64,000 nucleotides of DNA from Mesorhizobium amorphae CCNWGS0123 (lineage in GTDB: Bacteria > Pseudomonadota > Alphaproteobacteria > Rhizobiales > Rhizobiaceae). This document shows positions 26,864 to 37,530 of the stretch, one piece after another. Position numbers and translations under genes: made by a program. Below the pieces are notes generated by a model, which had not been told where the DNA came from, ran no database searches, and saw only the letters and a program-made list of their open reading frames with translations. The stretch spans positions 742,001 to 806,000 of the forward strand of contig NZ_CP015318.1 of NCBI RefSeq assembly GCF_001686985.1, read 5' to 3'. Numbering within the stretch: the first letter of the stretch is position 1; each line of letters begins with the position of its first letter.

Positions 26864-28396
26864 TCAGCGGCCCGGCACGTAGGGTTCAAAAACGGCGGGA
26901 TTCGCGAGCGCGCCGTTCCTGTCGAGATAGCGCAGAAGTCGCCAGTCGCGAAAGCTCCAGGCGCGCCAGTTTCTCTGTATGGTGCGATAGCGGGCCTCGG
27001 TCATCGCGTCGACGCCGTCGCGGCGGTCGGCGAGGAACACCTTCTGTTGATGGTCGAAAAAGCGATCGAGGGCCGGCAGGGCGCTGGGGCCAAGCGAGCG
27101 CACATACCAGAGATCGAGGCTGGTGCCGGGGCCGTTCATTTCGTAGGAATGGTCGACATTGTAGTTGGCAATCAGCGCGGCGAAGTTGATGTACGAGCAG
27201 GCATAAAGCGTCGCCGATAACGTCAGAAGATTGGCGGACAGCAGCCACTCGCTGGATTTTCCGAGCGCGATGCGGGCGATAATCAGCGCCAGGCCCGCAG
27301 CCACCAGCCCCATCCAGACAAAGGCGGCGATGCGCAGATAGGTCAGCGCGTAGATGCCGACATAGAGGTCGAGCCGCAGGATCGAAGAAATGACCAGCAC
27401 GATGTTCTGCGCCACCCAGGCATAGACCAGCCGGCGGATCAGCGGATCATTGGAGGTTTCGCTGCCCGGCCGCAGCGCCGCCAGCACGAAGCCCGCGGCA
27501 AGCAGCGCGGTCACGATCAAGGGATAGGCGCCGCGATGCGCATAGGCGGCGTAGGTCAGCCCGTCGGGGAGGGCGACGCCGCCCCAGAGATAGGTGGCGT
27601 CGAGCCCGGTCTGCATCGCAAACAGGATGTTGAACACGATCAGCGCGCGCAGGATCGCGGCCTTGCCGAAGACGATGTCCTCGATCGTGGTGACGGACTT
27701 TGTCGGCGGCGGCGCAACGGGAGGCACGGTCAGCGCCAAACGCGGCAGGCGACGAACAATGCGCGGCAGGCGGGGGCGCAGAAAGGCCCAGACGCCGGCA
27801 AGCACCAGCAACCAGAAGACCAGCCGCGCCGGCTGGATAAGGTCGAGCAGCGCGAACAGGTCGATCAGCGTGAACCAGTATTCGATGACCGGGTTGGCGG
27901 CGCCGAACAGGGCCAGGAACACCGCGCCGAGCGCCAGCGGCATCACCCAGACGGCGATGGCCGCCAACCGAATGCGCCGCAGGCCAAGCCGACGCGCCGC
28001 CTTGCGCCAGCGGAAGAAGTCGCGAATGAGCCGGAACGGCGCGGAGAGCAGGAAGACCGAGAGCTGGCCGGCGATGCGGGCAAGGCTGGAACGCAGCCGT
28101 CCGGCAAGCGAAAGCGCGAACACCGCCAGGCCCACAAGAGCGATCGAGACGGATAAGGGGCTGACGTTTTCGACCAGCGGCAGTAGCGCGACGAGCAGGG
28201 CGGCGGGTTTGAGCCAGAGCCTGGCGTCGCTGAAGGCCGAAGGATGCACGGCCACGATCGCACCGGCGATCAGGATGGCGAACAGCAGGAAATTGATGCC
28301 TGCGGGCTGGCCGTAGAACAGAAAATCCGCCAGCGCGACCAGCAGCACGGCGAGGCCGAAGCGGCTGCAATAACTCGGGATAGGCAACGTCGTCAT
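26864..28396 (-). CDS. DUF4173 polytopic membrane protein
   Basis: 510 residues with about ten or more hydrophobic helices. The signature region (TIEDIVFGKAAILRALIVFNILFAMQTGLDATYLWGG is its core, followed by ALPDGLTYAAYAHRGAYPLI) belongs to DUF4173. Conserved aromatic and charged residues follow in the cytoplasmic tail. Function unknown. First gene of a tight unit with the two-component system. The ATG at 28396 with GAGGACC upstream is chosen; the open frame continues to 28627 without hydrophobic or conserved content. Confidence 0.82.
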   Translation of the reverse strand: MTTLPIPSYCSRFGLAVLLVALADFLFYGQPAGINFLLFAILIAGAIVAVHPSAFSDARLWLKPAALLVALLPLVENVSPLSVSIALVGLAVFALSLAGRLRSSLARIAGQLSVFLLSAPFRLIRDFFRWRKAARRLGLRRIRLAAIAVWVMPLALGAVFLALFGAANPVIEYWFTLIDLFALLDLIQPARLVFWLLVLAGVWAFLRPRLPRIVRRLPRLALTVPPVAPPPTKSVTTIEDIVFGKAAILRALIVFNILFAMQTGLDATYLWGGVALPDGLTYAAYAHRGAYPLIVTALLAAGFVLAALRPGSETSNDPLIRRLVYAWVAQNIVLVISSILRLDLYVGIYALTYLRIAAFVWMGLVAAGLALIIARIALGKSSEWLLSANLLTLSATLYACSYINFAALIANYNVDHSYEMNGPGTSLDLWYVRSLGPSALPALDRFFDHQQKVFLADRRDGVDAMTEARYRTIQRNWRAWSFRDWRLLRYLDRNGALANPAVFEPYVPGR

Positions 28397-28746
28397 GAGC
28401 GGATGGTCCTCGCTTGTGCCGCGCGGCCGGCATAGCGCGGCCGCGATCTCGGGACGAAGGGCAGCAGGCACGCCGTCGGGCGGACCTTTGGCGGATCGAC
28501 GAGCCACCAGCCTTCGCTGCGCAGTCGCCAGGGCAGGGACCAACGGAGTTTTGTTCGCTGTTGCATGCCGCCTGTCTCGCAGGCAGGCAGGGAAGAGACG
28601 CGGCGGATTGGAGGAGGTTTTCCGCAATTGCGTGCAGTTTTCGTGCAGGATCGGGCAATAGCCCGCATCCTTTCGGGACGTTGGCTCATCTCCAACGCGT
28701 CAGCTCTGTGCTTGCCTCAGCCTTCGGCAGGCGGCATAGATCGGGC

Positions 28747-29625
28747 ATGACTGAAACCTACCGCCCGCGCCGCTCGGTGCTCTACATTCCCGGCTCGAAC
28801 GACAAGGCGCTGGCCAAGATCGCTTCGCTTGCCTGCGACGCCATCATCATCGACCTCGAAGACGCCGTCGCACCCGCCGACAAGGTCGCGGCACGGGAAA
28901 AGCTGGCGGGCATCCTTGGCGGCCGCCCGAAGTGGCGCTGCGAAATGATCGTGCGCGTCAATGCGCTGTCCAGCGAATGGGGCCTCGACGATGTGCTGGC
29001 GGCGGCGAAGGTCGAGGCCGACGGCATCCTGTTGCCCAAGGTCGTCAGGCCGCGCGACATCCTCGAGGCCGGCGACGTGCTCGACGACAATTTCGCCCCG
29101 GATACGGTCAAGATCTGGGCGATGATCGAGACGCCGAAGGCCTTGCTCAACATCGGCGCCATAGCCGAACTGGGCCGCGACCCGGCCTCGCGGCTCGCTT
29201 GTTTCGTTTCCGGAACGAATGATCTGATCAAGGAGACCGGCATCTTGGCCACGCCGGACCGGCGCTATCTCATGCCCTGGTTGATGCAGATGGTGCTGGC
29301 CGCGCGCGCCGGCGGTCTCGATATTCTCGACGGCGTCACCAATGATTTTCGCGATTTGGATGCCCTGGCGCGCGAATGCGCGGAAGCCGCCGCCATGGGG
29401 TTCGACGGCAAGTCGCTCATCCATCCGGCCCAGATCGAAGCCGCCAACCGTGCCTTTGCGCCGTCACCCGAAGCCGTGGCCGCGGCCCGCGCGGTGAAAG
29501 AGGCCTTCGCGCTTGCCGAAAATGCCGGCAAGGGTGTGATCGCGCTGAACGGCAAAATGGTCGAGCGGCTGCATCTGGCGCAGGCCGAAAAACTGCTGGC
29601 GAAGGCGGCGGCCATCGGCGCATGA
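28747..29625 (+). CDS. HpcH/HpaI-family CoA ester lyase (CitE / malyl-CoA lyase-like)
   Basis: 292 residues. RRSVLYIPGSNDKALAKIASLACD is the start of the CitE-like TIM barrel; IIIDLEDAVAPADK holds the acidic metal site, and the AMIETPKALLNIG and FDGKSLIHPAQIEAANRAF blocks are conserved. It should cleave or form a 3-hydroxyacyl-CoA such as malyl-CoA or citramalyl-CoA using Mg. The exact substrate cannot be fixed. Monocistronic, with the small DUF1737 gene 48 bases downstream. Confidence 0.85.
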   Translation: MTETYRPRRSVLYIPGSNDKALAKIASLACDAIIIDLEDAVAPADKVAAREKLAGILGGRPKWRCEMIVRVNALSSEWGLDDVLAAAKVEADGILLPKVVRPRDILEAGDVLDDNFAPDTVKIWAMIETPKALLNIGAIAELGRDPASRLACFVSGTNDLIKETGILATPDRRYLMPWLMQMVLAARAGGLDILDGVTNDFRDLDALARECAEAAAMGFDGKSLIHPAQIEAANRAFAPSPEAVAAARAVKEAFALAENAGKGVIALNGKMVERLHLAQAEKLLAKAAAIGA

Positions 29626-29673
29626 TGCCCGCGTAGAGCGCGGGCCATAGGTACTCACGACAGGAACTAAAAC

Positions 29674-29880
29674 ATGAAACTCTACCGCTTTCTGTCCGCT
29701 CCGGACGACAACACCTTCTGCCACAAGGTGACGGCGGCGCTGAACAAGGGCTGGCACCTGTTCGGCTCGCCGACCTACGCCTACGACAAGAAGACCAAGA
29801 CCATGCGTTGCGGCCAGGCGGTGGTGAAGGACGTCGATGGCCAGGAATACGGGCCCGACACCAAGCTCAGCGACTGGTAG
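29674..29880 (+). CDS. DUF1737 small protein
   Basis: 68 residues. The first 45 residues (LYRFLSAPDDNTFCHKVTAA, KGWHLFGSPTYAYD) match DUF1737, a short Rhizobiales-wide family of unknown function. AGGAACTAAAAC precedes the ATG. No signal peptide or membrane segment. Confidence 0.82.
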   Translation: MKLYRFLSAPDDNTFCHKVTAALNKGWHLFGSPTYAYDKKTKTMRCGQAVVKDVDGQEYGPDTKLSDW

Positions 29881-29892
29881 TCACTGAGGCGC

Positions 29893-29945
29893 TCAACATT
29901 CGTCATCCTGGGGCGCAGCAGTCGCGAAGACCCCGGGAAGACGAC
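29893..29945. repeat. partial CGTCATCCT repeat
   Basis: A degraded copy of the element at 20926-21085, beginning TTCGTCATCCTGGGGCG and ending CCCGGGAAGACGAC. It lies between the convergent DUF1737 and dnaE2 genes. Confidence 0.5.
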
Positions 29946-29966
29946 GGGATAGGCGCGCGCCACGCT

Positions 29967-32900
29967 CTACTGAAAATTCCGCCCCTTGGGCATGACGCTT
30001 TCCGCCTTGCCCGACAAGGTTGCGATGTCCTGTCCGGCCGGCATGTTGCGAGTAGCGGGCGGGCTGGAGCGATCCGGATTTGCCGGTCTCGCCGGGTCAC
30101 TCTTCGGATCGGAGCCTGGATGGCCCGCGGCCTCCTCCAGCAACGCTGACAGCCAGGGTGTCAGATCCTCGACCTTCTCCGCGACGATATGGATGACACC
30201 TGATTCCGACTGCAGCTTGCCGGTGACGCGGATGAAGCGCGCGCCCATGACGATGGGCCGGAAGCGGGTGAAGGTCCTTTCCCAGAAGATGATGTTGGCA
30301 ACCGAATGCTCGTCCTCCAGCGTCAGGAAAATGGCGTTGCCTTTGCCGGGACGCTGGCGCACCAGAACGAGGCCGGCGACGGATACTCGCCTGCCATCCC
30401 GGACGGACAGGAGGCGCGCATTCGGCGTGACGCCAGCGCGGTCCAGCCGCTCGCGCAGGAAGGCCACCGGATGCGCCTTAAGCGACAGGCCGAGCGAGCG
30501 GTAGTCATGGATGACATGCTCGCCGAGCGGCATTGTGGGCAGCCTCGTCTCGGGCTCCAGCTCGCGCAGACGGATATCCTTCTGGTCGAACAGCGGCAGT
30601 TTTTCGGCCGCACTCTTGCCGTCGAGCGCCCGCACCGCCCACAGTGCCGCGCGGCGGTCGAGGCCGATCGAACGGAAAGCGTCGGCCTGTGCCAGTTTCT
30701 CGATCTCGTCGACATCGAGGCCGGAGCGCAGCCAGACGTCCCTGACGGTCTCGTAGCCGGAGCCGCGCCGGTCGACGAACTGCTTCATGCGATCCTCCGA
30801 CAGGCCCTTGATCTGGCGGAAGCCGAGCCGCACGGCATGGTGGGTGCGGATGACGCCGCGCATTTCGGCATGGCGTGAGAGGATGCGGGCGGGATCGAAA
30901 GAGGAGTCCTCCAGAGTGCAGTCCCAGATGGAGAAATTGATATCGACGTCGCGAACCTCGACGCCATGGTCGCTTGCGTCGCGGACAAGCTGGGCCGGCT
31001 GGTAAAACCCCATCGGCTGGGAATTAAGGATCGCGGCGCAGAACACGTCGGGATAGAAGGTCTTGAACCAGCAGGAGGCATAGACCAGCAGCGCGAAGGA
31101 CGCGGCATGGCTCTCGGGAAAGCCATATTCGCCAAAACCCTCGATCTGCTTGAAGCAGCGCTCGGCGAAATCCTTCTGGTAGCCCCTGCCGACCATGCCG
31201 TCGATCATGCGCTGGCGGTAATTGCCGATCGTGCCGGTGCGCTTGAAGGTGGCCATGGCGCGGCGCAATTCGTCGGCTTCGCCCGGCCGGAAGCCGCCGG
31301 CGACGATGGCGATCTTCATCGCCTGCTCCTGGAACAGCGGCACGCCCAGCGTCTTGCCGAGGATCTTCTCCAGTTCTGGCTTCGGATACTCGGGCTTTTC
31401 CTTGCCCTGCCGGCGACGCAAATAGGGATGAACCATGTCGCCCTGGATCGGGCCCGGCCGCACGATCGCCACTTCGATGACGAGGTCATAGAAACTCTTC
31501 GGCCGAAGGCGCGGCAGCATCGACATCTGGGCGCGCGATTCGATCTGGAAGACGCCGAGCGTATCGGCGCGGCAGATCATGTCGTAGACGTCCTTGTGCT
31601 CGGGCGGGAGAGTGGCCAGCACATAGGGTTGGCCATACCGGTCCCGCGCATCCGGATAATGATCCGTGAGCAGGGTGAAGGCGCGCTTCAGGCAGGTCAG
31701 CATGCCGAGCGCCAGTACGTCGACCTTGAGGATCTTCACCGCATCAAGGTCGTCCTTGTCCCATTCGACCATCTTGCGCTCCTCCATCGCCGTCTTGACG
31801 ATGGGCACGATCTCATCGAGCCGGTCCCTGGTGATGACGAAGCCGCCGACATGCTGGGAGAGATGACGGGGAAAGCCCATGATCTCGTTGGCGTGCTCGA
31901 TCACCTGCCTGGCCAGCGGATCGCTGCGGTCGATGCCGCCGGCGCTCGCCTCCTTTTCGCCGAGCTCCGAGGTCGACCAGCCCCAGATCGAGCTGGACAA
32001 TGCACTGCGGACATCCTCCGACAGGCCCATGGCCTTGGCGACCTCGCGCAGCGCCGAGCGGCCGCGATAGCTGATGACGGCGGCGGCCAAAGCGGTACGC
32101 TTGGCGCTGTATTTTTCGTAGATGTACTGGATGACGATTTCGCGCTTCTCATGCTCGAAGTCGACGTCGATGTCGGGCGGCTCGTTTCTTTCCTCGGAGA
32201 TGAAACGCTCGAACAGCGTGTCGATGCGGTCCGGCCCGACTTCGGTGATGCCGATGCAGAAGCAGACGATGGAATTGGCGGCGGAGCCGCGACCCTGGCA
32301 GAGGATATTCTGGTTGCGGGCGAATTTGACGATGTCGTGGACGGTCAAAAAGTAGCGCGCGTAGTTCAGCCGTTCGATCAGGGCGAGCTCTTCCTCGATG
32401 CGCTGCGTCACGGAAGCAGGGACGCCCGCCGGGTAGCGCGTGGCGGCCCCCTCCCTGGCCAATCGTTCAAGCTCGGCCTGCGGCCCAAGACCCGATTCCG
32501 TCGGCTCGTCGGGATAGTTGTATTGGAGGTCACTCAGCGAGAAGCTCAGCTCCCCGGCAAAGCGCAGCGTCTCCGCCAGCGCCTGCGGATGCCTGCGGAA
32601 AAGCCGGGCCATCTCGAGCGACGGCTTCAGATGGCGCTCGGCATTGGCCGTCAATTCCAGCCCGACTTCGGCAACGGGTGTGTTGAGGCGGATCGCCGTC
32701 AGCACGTCCTGCAGCGAGCGGCGTTCGGCGCTGTGGTAGAGAACATCGTTGGTCGCCATCAGCGGCACGCCGGTCATGTCAGCCATGCTTGCGGCCTGCT
32801 CGATCCGAAAACGGTCGTTGCCGCGATAATCCGGCGCAACGGCAAGCCGAAGCGCTTTGCCGAACCTGTCCTTGAGCCGGCTAATCAAGGCAAGGCTGTC

Positions 32901-33320
32901 TTCGACGCCCATCTGCAGGTCGGGCAGGATCGCCAGCGACAGCAGGTCGCCCCATTCGAGGAGGTCGGAAAACCTGAGCAGCGTCGCGCCCTTCTCGTTC
33001 TCGTCGCGCAGATTGGCCTGCGTCAGCATGCGGCACAGATGCCCCCAGCCCTTGCGGTCCTGCGGATAGGCGAGGATGTCGGGCGTGCCGTCGCCAAACA
33101 CCAGGCGGCAACCGGGATGATAGGCAAGGCCTTCGACCTTGGCCTGCTGCCAGGCGCGCACGACGCCGGCTACCGTGTTGCGGTCGGCCAGCCCGATCGA
33201 GGAGAAGCCAAGGTACTTTGCCGCCACCACCAGTTCCTCCGGCTTCGAGGCGCCGCGCAGGAAGGAGAAGTTCGACTGGATGCCGAACTCGGCATAGGGG
33301 ATGGCGGCCAGCGCATTCAT
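29967..33320 (-). CDS. dnaE2: error-prone DNA polymerase III alpha subunit DnaE2 (ImuC)
   Basis: 1117 residues. This is the polymerase of the SOS mutasome that, with ImuA and ImuB, carries out damage-induced mutagenic synthesis. The N-terminal PHP domain begins [17 protein letters not shown]. The palm holds the catalytic PDIDVDF triad region (about residue 380), with [16 protein letters not shown] just before it, and [13 protein letters not shown] further on. A C-terminal OB fold ([16 protein letters not shown]) follows. The ATG overlaps the imuB stop (ATGA). The frame upstream to 33473 is the imuB antiframe and is not used. Confidence 0.96.
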   Translation of the reverse strand: MNALAAIPYAEFGIQSNFSFLRGASKPEELVVAAKYLGFSSIGLADRNTVAGVVRAWQQAKVEGLAYHPGCRLVFGDGTPDILAYPQDRKGWGHLCRMLTQANLRDENEKGATLLRFSDLLEWGDLLSLAILPDLQMGVEDSLALISRLKDRFGKALRLAVAPDYRGNDRFRIEQAASMADMTGVPLMATNDVLYHSAERRSLQDVLTAIRLNTPVAEVGLELTANAERHLKPSLEMARLFRRHPQALAETLRFAGELSFSLSDLQYNYPDEPTESGLGPQAELERLAREGAATRYPAGVPASVTQRIEEELALIERLNYARYFLTVHDIVKFARNQNILCQGRGSAANSIVCFCIGITEVGPDRIDTLFERFISEERNEPPDIDVDFEHEKREIVIQYIYEKYSAKRTALAAAVISYRGRSALREVAKAMGLSEDVRSALSSSIWGWSTSELGEKEASAGGIDRSDPLARQVIEHANEIMGFPRHLSQHVGGFVITRDRLDEIVPIVKTAMEERKMVEWDKDDLDAVKILKVDVLALGMLTCLKRAFTLLTDHYPDARDRYGQPYVLATLPPEHKDVYDMICRADTLGVFQIESRAQMSMLPRLRPKSFYDLVIEVAIVRPGPIQGDMVHPYLRRRQGKEKPEYPKPELEKILGKTLGVPLFQEQAMKIAIVAGGFRPGEADELRRAMATFKRTGTIGNYRQRMIDGMVGRGYQKDFAERCFKQIEGFGEYGFPESHAASFALLVYASCWFKTFYPDVFCAAILNSQPMGFYQPAQLVRDASDHGVEVRDVDINFSIWDCTLEDSSFDPARILSRHAEMRGVIRTHHAVRLGFRQIKGLSEDRMKQFVDRRGSGYETVRDVWLRSGLDVDEIEKLAQADAFRSIGLDRRAALWAVRALDGKSAAEKLPLFDQKDIRLRELEPETRLPTMPLGEHVIHDYRSLGLSLKAHPVAFLRERLDRAGVTPNARLLSVRDGRRVSVAGLVLVRQRPGKGNAIFLTLEDEHSVANIIFWERTFTRFRPIVMGARFIRVTGKLQSESGVIHIVAEKVEDLTPWLSALLEEAAGHPGSDPKSDPARPANPDRSSPPATRNMPAGQDIATLSGKAESVMPKGRNFQ

Positions 33321-34915
33321 GCGAAAACCCCGTGCATGAACCAGCGCGGCGGCACCTCGGAAGCACCGTAGAGGCCCTGGCGATAGAGCCAGTAGCGGCG
33401 GCCGTCGCTGTCCTCGATGCGGAAATAATCGCGGGTCGGCGCCTCTTCCTCGCCTGGCTGCCGGCGCCACCATTCCGGCGCGATGCGTTCCGGCCCTTCG
33501 GCGCGCGCGACGCGGTAGAGCGCGCGCCGCCAGCGGAAATTCATCGGCGGTCCCTCCGGCATTTCGGTGGCCGGCACCTCGATCGGCTCGGGCGAGCGGA
33601 ACAGCCGGATCGGCCGCTCCGGCGGAAAGACGGTCGCCGGCGGGGTGTTACGCTGCCTCGGCGGTGCGCGCCTTTGCGGCGCTTCCGAAAAGGGGACAGT
33701 GGTGACGGCGCGCTCCGGCAGATGGCTCTCGACGACAACCGGCCTCAGCACCGCGGCTTCGCCAAGGCGGGCGCGGATGCGGTCGGCGAACAGCGCGATG
33801 TCGGCGTCGCTGTCCTCCGCCTCGCCGGCAAGGTCGGCCTGCTGCATGTCGAAGGCGGCGGCCGACAGCACCGAAAGGCGCACCAGGTCGAAACCGTAAC
33901 CGGCATCGATGTCCTGCTCCAGCGCGGCAAGCCTTTCGTGGAACAGTTTCTGGATCAGCACGGGCTCGCGCAGGGGGCGCGAGGTGCCGACAGCGATGCG
34001 GCTGACGGCGCCGTCGACGCGGAACAGCAGCAGCGCCAGCATCCTGGCGCCCTCGCCGCGGCGTTCGAGATCGCTCTTCAGCGCCCGCGCCAAAAGGCTC
34101 ACCAGCCGCTCAATGTCGGCGGTCAGCATGATGGGTTCGGAAAGATGGCGTTCGACCGACAGCGGCGCCACCGGCAGGCGCGGCGACACCGCCTCGTCGA
34201 GGCGGCCAAGCGCCTGGTCGAGACGCAACAGCAGCGTGGCGCCGAAGCGGCGGGCAAGCGGGGCGCGCGGGGCCGCCATCACCGCGCCCGCCGTGCGCAG
34301 CCCGACGCTTTCCAGGCTGGCGCGGATCTCGGGCTCGATGCGGAGTGCTGCCAGCGGCAGGGGCGCCAGAAGCGCCTCCTCCTCGCCGCCGGCGACGATG
34401 CGGTCGCCGCAAAAGCGCGCCGCCGCCCAGGCGGCACCGGGCGTCGCGGCCAGCCCGGCGCGGACGTCAAAACCCTGATGGAAGAAGCGCGTGAGGATCT
34501 CGTCCAGCATCGTGCGTTCGCCGCCGAACAGATGGGTGCAGCCGGTGACATCGAGGAACAGGCCGTCGGCACCGTCGAGCGCCACCAGCGGCGTGTAGCG
34601 GTCGCACCAGTCGGCGAGGCCTTCGAGCAGGCGGCGGTCGGCCTCCGGATCGGCTTCGACGATATCGATCGACGGATGCATGGCGCGCGCATCGGCGATG
34701 CCCATGCCGCGCTTCAGGCGCAGCACCTCAGCCCGCTCGTCGAGGGCTGATATGCGCTGGGCGTTGCGGTCGCGATGGCTGATCACCAGCGGCAAATGAT
34801 CCGACGGTCGGGAACGCCAGGACCGCCCCAGACGCTGGCGCAGGATGCGTTCGGCGGCCAGATGCGGGAACCACAGCGACAGGATTCTCTGTTCTTTCCT
34901 CAAAAGCGTGTTCAT
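33317..34915 (-). CDS. imuB: ImuB, Y-family DNA polymerase-like protein
   Basis: 532 residues. ImuB resembles Y-family polymerases but acts as a hub that ties ImuA and DnaE2 to the beta clamp. The N-terminal [15 protein letters not shown] is the family signature; the region [22 protein letters not shown] matches the palm, and the helix-hairpin-helix thumb follows. The usual clamp-binding motif should lie in the proline-rich linker near residues 360-420. The start at 34915 lies inside imuA, giving a 188-base overlap. It is coupled to dnaE2 by ATGA. Confidence 0.93.
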   Translation of the reverse strand: MNTLLRKEQRILSLWFPHLAAERILRQRLGRSWRSRPSDHLPLVISHRDRNAQRISALDERAEVLRLKRGMGIADARAMHPSIDIVEADPEADRRLLEGLADWCDRYTPLVALDGADGLFLDVTGCTHLFGGERTMLDEILTRFFHQGFDVRAGLAATPGAAWAAARFCGDRIVAGGEEEALLAPLPLAALRIEPEIRASLESVGLRTAGAVMAAPRAPLARRFGATLLLRLDQALGRLDEAVSPRLPVAPLSVERHLSEPIMLTADIERLVSLLARALKSDLERRGEGARMLALLLFRVDGAVSRIAVGTSRPLREPVLIQKLFHERLAALEQDIDAGYGFDLVRLSVLSAAAFDMQQADLAGEAEDSDADIALFADRIRARLGEAAVLRPVVVESHLPERAVTTVPFSEAPQRRAPPRQRNTPPATVFPPERPIRLFRSPEPIEVPATEMPEGPPMNFRWRRALYRVARAEGPERIAPEWWRRQPGEEEAPTRDYFRIEDSDGRRYWLYRQGLYGASEVPPRWFMHGVFA

Positions 34916-35753
34916 TGGGGTTCCACTCCAGTGTGAATTGACCGGGCAGAGCGGTGCGGCTCTTGCCGATGCTGACGGTGAAGGCGGGGCGGCCGATCGA
35001 GCCGGCGAGCGGCCCGGCAATGGTGTCGCGGCTTGCCGAGGGTGCGGCCGACACGATGAGGCGCACGGGTGCTGCGGTGGGTTCTGCCTCGCCGGCCTGG
35101 CGCAAAAGCAGGACCGGCCGGCCGGCGTTTTGCGCCCGCGCGTGCAGACGCCTTGTCGCGGTGAGGTCAAGCCGCTGCGGGCAGCCGCGGATTTCGAGGA
35201 TGACGGCGGCGAGCGCCGTCATGCGGGCGGCCTCCTCGGCGATCCACAGCGCATCGACAAGTTTTGGCGCCTCGGAAAACAGAAGCTGTTCCGGTTCGAT
35301 GCCGAACAGGCCATGCAGCCCCCTGGCATAGGGAAAACCGGCCTCGCGGAAAATTTCCGATGTGCCGATCCAGAGAACCGGCAAATGCGGCTCTTGCCTG
35401 AGGATCAGGCTGGTGAGCGACAGGGCAAAGCCGGCGACGGCCCCGGCGTCGCGGGTTTCCAGCCCGTGGATTTCGCTCAGTGCCGCCTTCGGCAGACCGC
35501 CGCTGAGCGCTGTATCGAGACGCTCGACACCGGTACGCAAAAATGCATCCGGCGAGGCTACGGCAACGCCGCGCCGGAGAATTGTGATCTCGGGCGTGCG
35601 TTCGGGCGCGATACCGCTGGCATCGGTGTCAGCGCGCGCGTCAGGCCGCGTGCCGGCCGGCGCCGCCAGGCGCTCGGGCAGCGTTCCCTCGATCTTCGCG
35701 ATCTGGCGGCGCAGGGCAAAAACGGTCTCCCGCGCCACGGCGGTCATCGCCAT
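34728..35753 (-). CDS. imuA: ImuA, RecA-like SOS mutagenesis protein
   Basis: 341 residues. ImuA is a RecA/SulA-like protein of the mutasome that binds RecA and ImuB. Recognised by GVERLDTALSGGLPKAALSEIHG, VLWIGTSEIFREAGFPYARGL and AVILEIRGCPQRLDLTATRRLH. The ATG at 35753 is preferred over an in-frame TTG at 35762. The final 62 codons, a Pro/Ala/Arg-rich tail, overlap the start of imuB in another frame. A LexA box sits 24 bases upstream. Confidence 0.92.
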   Translation of the reverse strand: MAMTAVARETVFALRRQIAKIEGTLPERLAAPAGTRPDARADTDASGIAPERTPEITILRRGVAVASPDAFLRTGVERLDTALSGGLPKAALSEIHGLETRDAGAVAGFALSLTSLILRQEPHLPVLWIGTSEIFREAGFPYARGLHGLFGIEPEQLLFSEAPKLVDALWIAEEAARMTALAAVILEIRGCPQRLDLTATRRLHARAQNAGRPVLLLRQAGEAEPTAAPVRLIVSAAPSASRDTIAGPLAGSIGRPAFTVSIGKSRTALPGQFTLEWNPNEHAFEERTENPVAVVPASGRRTHPAPASGAVLAFPTVGSFAAGDQPSRPQRPAHISPRRAG

Positions 35754-35776
35754 GACGGTCAACTTTCAGCAGCATT

Positions 35777-35791
35777 GTTCCTGTTATGTTC
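35777..35791 (-). promoter_or_regulatory. LexA (SOS) box of the imuA-imuB-dnaE2 operon
   Basis: GTTC-N7-GTTC (35777-35780 and 35788-35791), that is GAAC-N7-GAAC toward imuA, is the exact alphaproteobacterial LexA consensus. A TTGACT -35-like element (complement of 35818-35823) and TCTATA (complement of 35793-35798) sit just upstream, so LexA would cover the start point. Confidence 0.85.
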
Positions 35792-35934
35792 CTATAGATT
35801 CCAGAGGGCACTAAAAGAGTCAAGCAGAGTCATGGGGAATTTATTCCTGCCCTGAGGCGCGGTGGTCGTGACGCAGCCCGCTTATTTGCCTGGACCGGCG
35901 TGAAAGCCTATATGCCGGGATCAAAGGACAAAGC

Positions 35935-36357
35935 ATGGCCCGCATCTACAAGACCCGCACCTGGCACGACCAGCTTTCGCCGTCGATGGAGGAGATGGAG
36001 TTCCTGGCGCTGGAGGCCTACGCCCATCTGCCGGAGGAATTCCGCAAACTGACCGGCGAGATCGTCATCCAGATCGCCGACTTCCCGACCGACGAGATCA
36101 TGGACGATCTGTCGCTGGAAACGCCGTTCGACCTGCTCGGCCTGTTCGAGGGCCGCGGCATCGCCGAGCGCTGGAACCCGCAGACCGGCGAGGGCCCGAA
36201 CCGCGTCACGCTCTACCGCCGCGCCATCCTCGACTACTGGGCCGAAAACGAGGAGACGCTGGGCGACATCGTCACCCATGTGCTGATCCACGAGATCGGC
36301 CATCATTTCGGCCTGTCGGACGACGATATGGAGCGGATCGAAGAGGCGGCCGAATAA
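35935..36357 (+). CDS. small zincin-like metallopeptidase family protein
   Basis: 140 residues. The HExxH motif is HEIGHHFGLSDDDM near residues 119-132, with the third ligand (Asp) in the same segment as in the Anthrax-unrelated MpaA-like PF06262 family. It is cytoplasmic, acidic, and monocistronic. Substrate unknown. The ATG begins the conserved MARIYKTRTWHDQL. Confidence 0.85.
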   Translation: MARIYKTRTWHDQLSPSMEEMEFLALEAYAHLPEEFRKLTGEIVIQIADFPTDEIMDDLSLETPFDLLGLFEGRGIAERWNPQTGEGPNRVTLYRRAILDYWAENEETLGDIVTHVLIHEIGHHFGLSDDDMERIEEAAE

Positions 36358-36403
36358 AGCCCTGCATCCTCGTCGACATTCACCGGCTTCCGCCCTGTGC
36401 GGC

Positions 36404-36646
36404 TCAGGACGGTCCGCTCAGGCGCGGCGGCGCGGGCGGCAGCACATCATCGGCGGAAATCGTCCGTGCCTCCGAGGGCAGCATGATCGGGATGCCGTCG
36501 CGGACCGGATAGGCGAGCTTTGCCACCCTGGAGATCAATTCGCCGCGCTCCGGATCCCAGGCCAGCGGCCCCTTGGTCAACGGGCAGGCCAGCAGCTCCA
36601 GCAGCTTCGGATCGACCTTCTTTTCCTCACGCCCGTCCGCCGCCAT
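36404..36646 (-). CDS. Trm112-family protein
   Basis: 80 residues. [17 protein letters not shown] and [17 protein letters not shown] match the Trm112/UPF0434 family, small zinc-ribbon partners that activate methyltransferases; here only one Cys (of the usual pair pattern) is visible, so zinc binding may be lost. GGGGGAGAAAGA precedes the ATG. Last gene of the minus-strand run that begins with the YbaK homologue. Confidence 0.88.
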   Translation of the reverse strand: MAADGREEKKVDPKLLELLACPLTKGPLAWDPERGELISRVAKLAYPVRDGIPIMLPSEARTISADDVLPPAPPRLSGPS

Positions 36647-36678
36647 TCTTTCTCCCCCACTCCGATGTACCCGGCCAG

Positions 36679-37350
36679 CTATTGAAGGCTCGAGCCAAAG
36701 TCCTCGTTCTCGCGCGCCAGCGCCATCTCGGTGATGGCGATCAGCGTTTCGGCGCGCGTCTTCAAATCCGCCGCCTCGAGCAGCGCCTGTTTTTCCGCCG
36801 GTCCGTAGGGCGCCATCATCGACAGCGCGTTGACCAGCATGGCGTTTTCGGCGCGGCTGACGCTTTCCCAGTCGGCCTCCAGATCATTGGCCTGCAGATA
36901 GGCGCGAAACGCCTTGAGCAGCGACGGCCTGTCGACCTCGCCCCCGACCTTGTCCTCGTCGAGATCGGTCAGAAAGGGGGTGATCCGGCACTGGCGAAAC
37001 GGCGTCTTGGCGGCGGTTTCATGCGCAATGCGGAAGCGGCATACGCCCTGCAGCGAGATCAGGTAGCGGCCGTCGCCACTCTCGGCCAGCGAGATGATGC
37101 GCCCGGCGCAGCCGACATTGCACAGCTCCGGCTCGCCGTCGTCGCGCAAGGCGCCATCGAGGCTGGGCTGGATGATGCCGATCAGCCGCGTTCCGGCGAT
37201 CGCCTCGTCCACCATCTGCAGATAGCGCGGTTCGAAGATGTTGAGCGGCATACGGCCACCGGGCAGAAGCAGCGCTCCGGCAAGCGGAAACACGGGGATC
37301 GTCGACGGCAGATCCGCGCCACGCCGGTAGTGCGCATTTCCCACCTGCAC
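36679..37350 (-). CDS. LON-protease substrate-binding (N-terminal) domain protein
   Basis: 223 residues. It has only the LON N-terminal PUA-like domain ([52 protein letters not shown]) and lacks the ATPase and protease parts of Lon. Such proteins are thought to bind substrates, but their partner is unknown. The start is GTG at 37350, with a second GTG at 37344; neither has a strong ribosome site. 32 bases upstream of Trm112 on the same strand. Confidence 0.85.
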   Translation of the reverse strand: MQVGNAHYRRGADLPSTIPVFPLAGALLLPGGRMPLNIFEPRYLQMVDEAIAGTRLIGIIQPSLDGALRDDGEPELCNVGCAGRIISLAESGDGRYLISLQGVCRFRIAHETAAKTPFRQCRITPFLTDLDEDKVGGEVDRPSLLKAFRAYLQANDLEADWESVSRAENAMLVNALSMMAPYGPAEKQALLEAADLKTRAETLIAITEMALARENEDFGSSLQ

Positions 37351-37408
37351 GTCAGTGCTCCCTTCGCCTCGCCAGTCCCGGAGCGTTCACCGTTTCACGC
37401 AAACGCAG

Positions 37409-37473
37409 AACCGCTCTATCCACGCAATTCCGGACGGAAAACCGCTACGCACTTTTCCTGGAATTGCTCTAAT
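37409..37473. repeat. intergenic hairpin repeat, full copy
   Basis: Reads on the minus strand as AGAGCAATTCCAGG...CGGAATTGCG, with CCGTCCGGAATTGCG at the distal arm. Same family as 9861, 53260 and 63946. It separates the thioredoxin and LON-domain genes. Confidence 0.7.
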
Positions 37474-37530
37474 CTGGCGCGCCGGCCGCCGGCCGCAAGC
37501 CCACCGGGCAAAAACAGCTGGCAAAGCGCC

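Noticed and set aside
29967..36357. A second LexA box near the zincin or dnaE2 genes
   Set aside because: Only the box at 35777-35791 matches the GAAC-N7-GAAC spacing.
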